From: Chitinophagaceae bacterium
Lineage (GTDB): Bacteria; Bacteroidota; Bacteroidia; Chitinophagales; Chitinophagaceae
Direction of reading: 5' to 3'
DNA length: 64,000 nucleotides
Assembly (NCBI GenBank): GCA_019752045.1
Contig: JAIEMP010000005.1
Span: 186,001 to 250,000 of the forward strand
The translations under genes and the position numbers were made by a program. Below the pieces are notes generated by a model that did no database searches, had not been told where the DNA came from, and saw only the letters and a list, made by a program, of their open reading frames with translations. Shown one piece after another: positions 41,837 to 48,530 of this stretch (its first letter is position 1; each line of letters starts with the position of its first letter).

Positions 41837-42892
41837 TCACTTGTTAAAGAGTTTATCCAATTCGTATAACAGTTCTTCCCCTTTTAAATTAATTGCTATT
41901 ACTTTTCTGTTCTCATCTAATAATACAGAAAATGGCACAAAGCTGAGTTTGGTTTTTTGTGCAACAATACCATCGTACCCTTGCAGATCTGAAACATTTA
42001 TCCACGGCATTCCGTCTTTTTGAATTGCTTTTAACCATTCTTCTTTTTCTGTATCGAGTGATAAACTGATGATGGCAAGTCCCTTGTCCTTATACCGTAC
42101 GAATGCCTCTTTTATGGTGGGATGATTTACCCTGCAGGGACCACACCAACTGGCCCAAAAATCAATCAGTATGTACTTGGATTGAATAGTGTATAAATCA
42201 ATTGTTTTCCCTTTTGAATCAGGCATCGAAAAATTCTCAAATAACGTGCCTGGCTGTAAGGTAAAATCCTGCATCAACCTTTCTCCTAAAGATTGTCCGT
42301 CTATTGAAACTTGTTGTTCTGGTGATAGCCTGTAATAATATTCCTGAGCCAATACCGGCCCCAGTCTACTTTTATAAAAGGAAATTAAATGAGGTAACAC
42401 ATTCGAGGTTGGTCTTGTCAGAAATATACTATCAATCAAAGCACTCGAATATTTTTTAACAATAGAGTCAAATTGCTCCCGTGTTGTATTCCGATTGGAT
42501 AGATTATTAATTGCTATTGAAACAACTTGCCTGTAATAATACAGATAGCTGTCTTCTGATCCTGTTAAATCTTTTATAAACAATTGCAAATACTTACCTC
42601 GTTTTTCTTCAGCCATTTTTACCGTCGTTACTCCTTTATCCAGCCATATAAATGCTGAATAGGAAGAATCTGTTTTTATCTGTACTTCTTTGGGCTTGTC
42701 TGTTTTACCTTTTAACAGAAAGCTTCCATCTTTTTGAATAATCGCTGTTTTTTTCTGACCCTCAATTTCCAAAGTGATTTTTTTCGATTTCGTTAACCGA
42801 TCAACTGTTCCGTTTATTTCATACTGAATATGTTGGCTGTATAAAGCAGAAAAATGAAGAAGATTTACAACGAAGAAGATTAGCTTAAGCAT
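41837..42892 (-). CDS. TlpA-like thiol-disulfide oxidoreductase with DUF4369 domain
   Basis: 351 residues. Signal peptide (MLKLIFFVVNLLHFSALYSQ), DUF4369 N-terminal domain (about 25-130, YEINGTVDRLTKSKKITLE), linker, then a TlpA/AhpC thioredoxin fold with active site FWASWCGPCRVNHP. It is an extracytoplasmic disulfide reductase typical of Bacteroidota. It lies between the decayed uvrB copy and the intact uvrB, so it may have arrived with the rearrangement. Confidence 0.9.
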   Translation of the reverse strand: MLKLIFFVVNLLHFSALYSQHIQYEINGTVDRLTKSKKITLEIEGQKKTAIIQKDGSFLLKGKTDKPKEVQIKTDSSYSAFIWLDKGVTTVKMAEEKRGKYLQLFIKDLTGSEDSYLYYYRQVVSIAINNLSNRNTTREQFDSIVKKYSSALIDSIFLTRPTSNVLPHLISFYKSRLGPVLAQEYYYRLSPEQQVSIDGQSLGERLMQDFTLQPGTLFENFSMPDSKGKTIDLYTIQSKYILIDFWASWCGPCRVNHPTIKEAFVRYKDKGLAIISLSLDTEKEEWLKAIQKDGMPWINVSDLQGYDGIVAQKTKLSFVPFSVLLDENRKVIAINLKGEELLYELDKLFNK

Positions 42893-43052
42893 AGTGAGTT
42901 ATTTAAAGAAGCATCATATCAAACTTACCGATTATTTAGAATTACTGAAAGACAAACAGGATACTTTTAACAGATACACCCTTACGCCGTTGTTGGTTGC
43001 TGACCAATAAATTTGTAATCTGCTTTTTAGAATCATGCTCTCCCGGAGATAG

Positions 43053-43208
43053 TTCGTACTTCGACATGATGGGTTTATCTTTCGTACACAAAAGGAATCT
43101 GTATTTACTGCAGATCAAAAAGAAAAGATGAAGAAATTCCGTGGGCAACACCCTCATAAAAAAGGGATGAAGCATAAGCGTAAAAAGAGTCAATCGAAAA
43201 TGATATAA
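43053..43208 (+). pseudogene. remnant of a small basic protein
   Basis: The open frame after a TAG reads FTADQKEKMKKFRGQHPHKK and ends at TAA 43206-43208. The pattern TADQKEKMKK resembles LTxxQ (Spy/CpxP-like) proteins, but only the tail remains and no start is present. A clear terminator follows directly, which suggests that a plus-strand gene once ended here. Confidence 0.35.
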
Positions 43209-43213
43209 AAGAG

Positions 43214-43237
43214 AAACCGGCTGAGGCCGGTTTTTTT
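43214..43237 (+). terminator. intrinsic terminator
   Basis: AAACCGGC (43214-43221) pairs with GCCGGTTT (43226-43233) across TGAG, followed by Ts. It lies six bases after the remnant frame's stop. Confidence 0.88.
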
Positions 43238-43319
43238 ATGGATTATTAAGAAAGTAGTAAACTGTACCTAACTTTACATGTGCTCTTAAACGTTGGAAGC
43301 AATATCTGGGCGACAGGAA

Positions 43320-44147
43320 TTAACTCCTTCGTTTGTTTAGCTTAGTTAAGCGTTTATTAGTACTTGTTAAAATATAACTGATTCTAATACCTAAATAAGA
43401 CTGGTCAACAGAGTAATTTCCATTTGACAATGGTTGATTTGGAACCTCAATAGCATAGCCGCCCTTAACTACCTTTTTGGAAGAGTAATTGAAAAGCAAA
43501 TTAGCCCTAAGAATATTATTATTTTTGAGTAACCAATTGTAACCTCCGCCAAGATTGTAATTTATCCACGGCCTTGAATTATTCCCGACCTCTAACTCCA
43601 TTTGAAGAATTTTTACGAGTTGATTATTACTGTCCTCTATGTATGAAGTGGTTGTTTCAGAATAATTGCTTATCGAATATCTAATATTAAGACCGATTAA
43701 ACCATTCCAAAAATTTTTAGAATGGTTTATCAGACGCATTTCTAAAAGAATCGGAGCGCTGAAGTAAAAATCAAATTCTCTTGAAATTGCCCCATTATCA
43801 ATGTAATCGTATTGTCGTGGTGGATTAAAATCTTCTTTTGGGATAGTTATTAAGTAATTACGCCCACTTGTTCCCAAATGAAGTCCGGAAATAATTGCAA
43901 AATTGTTATTTAGGTTTGAATGAAAGTTAGCTCCAAATTCCAAACCTCCAACCGATGAGGATTTCATACGATATGGACCAAAAGAATTGTTTATTCCAGC
44001 CTTATTTGCCAAATGGGGAGTCAATGATAAACTATAATGATTTCCTGAAAACAAAACATCGTTAAGATATTCTGGTTTGAAAGCATCTTGTGAGTAGCAA
44101 AGTCGGACAAAGAATAATAGTAATAAGAAGATTATAGGGGTCCTCAT
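43320..44147 (-). CDS. outer-membrane beta-barrel protein
   Basis: 275 residues. The signal peptide ends at LCYSQ. The mature part is a run of alternating strands with aromatic ends (LEFGANFHSNLNNNFAIISG, FWNGLIGLNIRYSISNYS, LGIRISYIL), the pattern of a PorT-like outer-membrane barrel. No specific family name or ligand is recognised. It is single, opposite in strand to uvrB and next to it. Confidence 0.7.
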   Translation of the reverse strand: MRTPIIFLLLLFFVRLCYSQDAFKPEYLNDVLFSGNHYSLSLTPHLANKAGINNSFGPYRMKSSSVGGLEFGANFHSNLNNNFAIISGLHLGTSGRNYLITIPKEDFNPPRQYDYIDNGAISREFDFYFSAPILLEMRLINHSKNFWNGLIGLNIRYSISNYSETTTSYIEDSNNQLVKILQMELEVGNNSRPWINYNLGGGYNWLLKNNNILRANLLFNYSSKKVVKGGYAIEVPNQPLSNGNYSVDQSYLGIRISYILTSTNKRLTKLNKRRS

Positions 44148-44288
44148 AATAGCGAAATGAAAGTGATTGTCGTGAGAATAAATTTATGATATTTCTATTA
44201 TCCGGTTGGCATCTTAAGTTATTATTTAACTTAACTAATACTATTATTTTCCGACAGACCAATTAAAGAGGCGAATGCAAACACTTCC

Positions 44289-44296
44289 TAACTTTA
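44289..44296 (+). promoter_or_regulatory. -7-like TAACTTTA of uvrB
   Basis: The box ends four bases before the ATG at 44301, so the mRNA would be leaderless. The same CCTAACTTTAC word occurs at 41705-41715 and 43267-43277 before abortive ATGs. Confidence 0.45.
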
Positions 44297-44300
44297 CCCC

Positions 44301-46337
44301 ATGCCTTTCAAACTTCAATCACCTTATACTCCCGCAGGCGATCAGCCGCAAGCCATTCAGCAACTTACAGAAGGAATTCTGAGCGGAGAAAAATATCAAA
44401 CACTTTTAGGAGTTACGGGCAGCGGTAAAACATTTACCATGGCCAATGTGATCCAGAATGTGCAACGCCCAACGCTGGTGCTTACACATAATAAAACACT
44501 GGTGGCGCAGTTGTATGGAGAGTTCAAACATTTTTTTCCGGATAATGCTGTAGGCTATTTTGTCAGCTATTACGATTACTATCAACCCGAAGCATATATG
44601 CCCGTGAGCGGCACGTATATTGAAAAAGACCTCAGCATCAATGAAGAACTGGATAAACTTCGTTTACACGCTACCAGTGAGTTGTTAAGCGGACGAAGAG
44701 ATATTATTGTTGTAGCGAGTGTGAGTTGTATTTATGGTATGGGTAACCCTGTTGACTTTGAAAATGGTATCATCCGAATTCAGAAAAGTCAAACCATTTC
44801 TCGTCAGGGATTTTTGCATTCGTTGGTAAACAGTTTGTACAGTCGTTCACAAGGTGATTTTTCAAGAGGAACTTTTCGTGTAAAAGGTGATACGGTTGAT
44901 ATCAATCTGCCGTATGTTGATTTTGGTTACCGCATTACTTTTTTTGGTGATGATATTGAAGACATTGAAACCATCGAAATAAAAACAGGCAAGCGCATCA
45001 GCAAAGTGGAAAATGCCGCCATCTTTCCTGCCAACTTATACATTGCACCAAAAGATCAGATGCAGCAGATTATTTATGAAATACAGGACGAAGCTGCTGC
45101 ACAGGAAGCCTATTTTAAAAGTGTAGGAAAATATATAGAAGCACAACGGATCAAAGAACGCACTGAATATGACCTGGAGATGATCCGTGAGTTAGGCTAT
45201 TGCAATGGTATTGAAAACTACTCCCGTTTTTTCGACAGACGAATGCCCGGTACAAGACCTTTCTGTTTGCTGGATTATTTTCCCAAAGATTATTTGATGA
45301 TGATTGATGAAAGCCATCAAACCATTCCACAGGTGAGTGGAATGTATGGCGGCGACAGAAGCAGAAAGCTGGTATTGGTTGATTATGGTTTCCGTTTGCC
45401 GAGTGCAATGGATAACCGTCCGCAGAATTTTCATGAGTTTGAAAGTTTACTCAACCAAGTAGTGTTTGTAAGTGCCACACCGGATGATTATGAACTGGAA
45501 AAAACCGGAGGTGTGGTGGTGGAGCAGGTTGTACGGCCAACAGGTTTATTGGATCCACCAATTGAAATTCGCCCAAGTGTAAATCAAATTGATGATCTGT
45601 TAGATGAAATTGACCGGCGAGTAACAAAAGGTGATCGTGTATTGGTAACAACGTTGACTAAACGGATGGCAGAAGAGATGGACAAATACCTGAAGCGCAT
45701 CAACATCAAATCAAAATATATTCATAGTGAAGTAGACACGTTGGAGCGGATTGAAATATTGCGTGATCTTCGTCTTGGAGTAATTGATGTATTGGTTGGT
45801 GTGAATTTATTACGGGAAGGATTGGATTTGCCTGAAGTAAGTTTAGTGGCTATTCTCGATGCAGATAAAGAAGGCTTTTTACGGAACGAAAAAAGTTTAA
45901 CACAAACCGCAGGTCGTGCTGCAAGGAATGTGGATGGCCTGGTGATCTTTTATGCAGATAAGATGACGGAAAGTATGCGTCGCACCATTGAAGAAACCGG
46001 CAGAAGAAGAGACAAACAAATTCAATATAATATTGAACATGGCATCACCCCCCAAACCATTAAGAAAAGTATTGAACAGGTGATGGGACAAACTTCTGTG
46101 TTAGATATTAAAGGATATGATCTTTCGAAACCTTATGCCATGTCGCCCGATGGTGAATTGGTGGAGGCTGCAGAAGACCAGGAAACATACCAAAGCATTC
46201 CGCAAATGGAACGGGCCATTGCACAAACCAAAAAGCAAATGGAAAAAGCAGCCCGTGATCTTGATTTTATGGAAGCGGCAAGGTTACGGGATGAGATGTT
46301 CCGGATGCAGAAGGAGCTGGATGGGATGAAGAAATAA
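44301..46337 (+). CDS. uvrB: excinuclease ABC subunit B
   Basis: 678 residues, normal length. Walker A GVTGSGKT is at 37-44, the beta-hairpin region at YYDYYQPEAYMP, helicase motif II at LMMIDESHQ, motif VI at QTAGRAARN, and the C-terminal UVR/UvrC-binding domain at QMERAIAQTKKQMEKAA. It loads onto damaged DNA with UvrA and recruits UvrC. A broken copy of its start lies at 41695-41830. Confidence 0.97.
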   Translation: MPFKLQSPYTPAGDQPQAIQQLTEGILSGEKYQTLLGVTGSGKTFTMANVIQNVQRPTLVLTHNKTLVAQLYGEFKHFFPDNAVGYFVSYYDYYQPEAYMPVSGTYIEKDLSINEELDKLRLHATSELLSGRRDIIVVASVSCIYGMGNPVDFENGIIRIQKSQTISRQGFLHSLVNSLYSRSQGDFSRGTFRVKGDTVDINLPYVDFGYRITFFGDDIEDIETIEIKTGKRISKVENAAIFPANLYIAPKDQMQQIIYEIQDEAAAQEAYFKSVGKYIEAQRIKERTEYDLEMIRELGYCNGIENYSRFFDRRMPGTRPFCLLDYFPKDYLMMIDESHQTIPQVSGMYGGDRSRKLVLVDYGFRLPSAMDNRPQNFHEFESLLNQVVFVSATPDDYELEKTGGVVVEQVVRPTGLLDPPIEIRPSVNQIDDLLDEIDRRVTKGDRVLVTTLTKRMAEEMDKYLKRINIKSKYIHSEVDTLERIEILRDLRLGVIDVLVGVNLLREGLDLPEVSLVAILDADKEGFLRNEKSLTQTAGRAARNVDGLVIFYADKMTESMRRTIEETGRRRDKQIQYNIEHGITPQTIKKSIEQVMGQTSVLDIKGYDLSKPYAMSPDGELVEAAEDQETYQSIPQMERAIAQTKKQMEKAARDLDFMEAARLRDEMFRMQKELDGMKK

Positions 46338-46360
46338 ATTATCTTTAGAAAAACTACGGG

Positions 46361-46573
46361 ATGAAACCTCAATACAAACTTGACAGAACCGCTTTTGAGG
46401 TACTTACATTTGAAGAGGCAGACATAAAAATGAACAATCATCGTGATATGAGTTGGCAGGAACGTCTACAATTGCTTCGATATCTCAATAGTATCGCTTA
46501 CAAATATGTTAACTCAACGGAGCCGATATTAGATAAGACAATTTTTTCAGCCAGAAAACAAACGCATGGCTAA
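46361..46573 (+). CDS. small protein upstream of nucleotidyltransferase
   Basis: 70 residues, no recognised domain. It includes SWQERLQLLRYLNSIAYKY. It starts 24 bp after uvrB, after a TATCTTTA box. Its stop overlaps the start of the next gene by 8 bases (ATGGCTAA), so the two are coupled. The pairing resembles small-partner plus nucleotidyltransferase modules, but the role is unproven. Confidence 0.65.
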   Translation: MKPQYKLDRTAFEVLTFEEADIKMNNHRDMSWQERLQLLRYLNSIAYKYVNSTEPILDKTIFSARKQTHG

Positions 46574-47036
46574 TATTTTCTATCCCGATTTCCGGGATTT
46601 TATAGAAACGCTTAATCAAAACCAGGTTCATTATTTATTGGTTGGTGGTTATGCAGTGGTATTTCATGGCCATTCAAGAACAACGGGCGATATGGATATT
46701 TGGGTTGAATGTACAAGTGAGAATTATAAGAAACTTAGCAAAGCATTTCAAGATTTTAAAATGCCCATGTTTGATATGACGGAGGAAAAATTTCTGTCTC
46801 CTGAGAAGTATGATGTTTTTCGGTTTGGCCGGAAACCTGTTGCAATAGACATTATGACAAAAATGGCGGATTTTAATTTTGAGGAATGCTATCGTCTGGC
46901 AGTAAATTTTAAGGATGAAAACCTAATCGTACCAGTTGTTCACCTTAACACACTTATTGCTGCTAAAAAAAAAGCGGGCCGTCAAAAAGATATAAATGAT
47001 ATAAGTAATTTAACAAGCGAAAATCCTGAGGAATAA
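46566..47036 (+). CDS. nucleotidyltransferase-fold protein (DUF6036-like)
   Basis: 156 residues. The minimal nucleotidyltransferase signature is LLVGGYAVVFHGHSRTTGDMDIWV (Gly-Gly and Asp-x-Asp), with a third acid in VAIDIMT. Such proteins occur as toxin-like or defence-type partners, or as orphan enzymes. It is coupled to the preceding 70-residue gene. The target is unknown and no HEPN gene is adjacent. Confidence 0.82.
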   Translation: MANIFYPDFRDFIETLNQNQVHYLLVGGYAVVFHGHSRTTGDMDIWVECTSENYKKLSKAFQDFKMPMFDMTEEKFLSPEKYDVFRFGRKPVAIDIMTKMADFNFEECYRLAVNFKDENLIVPVVHLNTLIAAKKKAGRQKDINDISNLTSENPEE

Positions 47037-47184
47037 CCTTCTTAAAGCTGAGTTTTTCTCTAAAATTTAGTAAAGCAGGAGATCAGGGCACTTGGTGAGT
47101 CATACAAACAACTTTTTGCCATAGGGTTTGTGAAAATCTCCTTGTCTTTCCTTATCTTGAAGTTCCTTCAAAAAAAAATCAGCC

Positions 47185-47925
47185 ATGTTCACATTCGCAT
47201 TGTTTAACCTCAAAGGAGGTGTTGGTAAAACGGCCAGTTGTGTCAACTTCGCTTATCTCGCTGCAAAAGACGGCTACAAAACCCTTTTATGGGATATTGA
47301 TCCGCAGGGAGCTACTTCGTTTTATTACAAAGTAAAACCCAAGCAAAAAGTAATGATGGTTGATCTGGTGGGTAAAGATGCAGCACTGGTTGAAAATATC
47401 ATGGCAACTGAATATGAAAACCTGGATATTATTCCCGCTGATGTTACGGCCAAAGCACATGATATCATGATTGGTGAAATGCAGGGATCAAAAAAACGAT
47501 TGGCAACAATCTTAAAACAACTGAAGAGTGAGTACGATTTTATTTTTATTGATTGTCCTCCCGGATTAAGTTCTCTGGCAGAAAATATTTTTAATGCTGC
47601 AGATATTGTGTTGATGCCGATTATACCAACAACACTTTCTGTGCGCACTTATCACATGGTGAAAGATTTTTTTAAAGAGAAGAGTATTGATCAGAAAAAG
47701 ATGACTTGTTTTTTTACGATGACTGATTTGCGCCGCAACATGCACAATGAAGTAATGGAAGAATTATACAAAGACAAACGTTTCTTCGAAAATTATATTC
47801 CCTATTTAAGTGATGTAGAAAAAATGGGCGTGCATAAAGCTCCTTTAGAAGAATTTGCCCGCAGCAGTTATGCCGCACAATGCTATCGTGAACTGTGGGA
47901 AGAGATTAAGGAAGGTGTGCTGTAA
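47185..47925 (+). CDS. ParA-family ATPase, orphan
   Basis: 246 residues. The deviant Walker A is FNLKGGVGKTASCVNF near residue 5, the A' motif is LLWDIDPQGATSFYY, and Walker B is FIFIDCPPGLSS. It belongs to the Soj/ParA/MinD-like partition ATPases. No ParB, and no centromere-like repeat, is next to it. It may position a protein complex rather than DNA. Its own promoter region is at about 47127-47160. Confidence 0.9.
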   Translation: MFTFALFNLKGGVGKTASCVNFAYLAAKDGYKTLLWDIDPQGATSFYYKVKPKQKVMMVDLVGKDAALVENIMATEYENLDIIPADVTAKAHDIMIGEMQGSKKRLATILKQLKSEYDFIFIDCPPGLSSLAENIFNAADIVLMPIIPTTLSVRTYHMVKDFFKEKSIDQKKMTCFFTMTDLRRNMHNEVMEELYKDKRFFENYIPYLSDVEKMGVHKAPLEEFARSSYAAQCYRELWEEIKEGVL

Positions 47926-48016
47926 TCCAGTGCTGTAGCGGCTTTCGGCCAACCGTAAAATTACTAACGTTGCTTTAAGTACTAACCCTGAATTTTACAA
48001 ATTAGACTAATTATTG

Positions 48017-48047
48017 TTGTGTATTTCAAAAACTGTTTCTACATTTG
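48017..48047 (+). promoter_or_regulatory. promoter of the 64-residue gene
   Basis: TTG at 48017-48019 and TACATTTG at 48040-48047 with a 20-bp spacer give a good Bacteroidota -33/-7 match. The leader would be about 40 nt. Confidence 0.6.
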
Positions 48048-48092
48048 ATCTGTCCTAGCTATTAAGAAAACCAATAATAAAATCCAATTATC

Positions 48093-48287
48093 ATGAAAAA
48101 ACCATTGCGTTTCTTCTCGTTCGTATTTTTCCTTTTCGCTATTTATTTAAACGTGTTCTACAAAGAAGATTCATTTCTTGCACGTGTAGTTGCGGGTAAA
48201 TCTGAAGTTGCAAAACAACAGACTGCTCAGCAAACAAAAGAGGCGAAGCCATTAGAAAATGAAATGGCAGAAAATACAGGAAAATAA
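48093..48287 (+). CDS. small single-helix membrane protein
   Basis: 64 residues. It has an N-terminal hydrophobic helix (FFSFVFFLFAIYLNVFY) and a charged Gln/Glu/Lys-rich tail. No family is recognised. It has its own promoter and is followed at 48406-48427 by a strong terminator, so it is a self-contained transcription unit. It is too small and featureless for a function call. Confidence 0.6.
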   Translation: MKKPLRFFSFVFFLFAIYLNVFYKEDSFLARVVAGKSEVAKQQTAQQTKEAKPLENEMAENTGK

Positions 48288-48405
48288 TTCTGATTTTTTC
48301 TAAGTTATTAAGCAATCAATCGTTTAGCAGGTCAACGATCCGGCAATCCGTACCCTATACTTTTTATGCTGCCGGTGTTGAATTTTCTCATAATGTAAGT
48401 TTTGC

Positions 48406-48440
48406 GGAGGTGGTTTCCACCACCTCCTGTTTTTTCTTTT
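48406..48440 (+). terminator. strong intrinsic terminator upstream of polA
   Basis: GGAGGTGGT (48406-48414) pairs with ACCACCTCC (48419-48427) across a 4-nt loop, then TGTTTTTTCTTTT. It argues that polA begins downstream, at 48531 rather than 48402. Confidence 0.9.
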
Positions 48441-48530
48441 GCTTACATTTTTCGCCACGTTAAAAACGGGGCTTTTCTTGTTTTAAAAATTTCTCTTTTG
48501 TGCTTTGATGCAGGTGTTTACCTTAGCAGC

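Larger units (their letters stand above)
42893..43319. other. 427-bp gap with remnant reading frame and terminator
   Basis: There is no intact gene. It holds a possible gene tail (43053-43208), its terminator (43214-43237) and a third CCTAACTTTAC-ATG word (43267-43280), where the ATG is followed after two codons by TAA. Confidence 0.6.

Noticed and set aside
42942-43193. 83-residue minus-strand frame
   Set aside because: It runs opposite to the gene remnant and terminator at 43053-43237 and shows no family features.
48402-48530. Longer polA frame beginning at 48402
   Set aside because: It reads through a strong terminator (48406-48440) and has no family-like N-terminus; the start MADDKKVFLL at 48531 fits.
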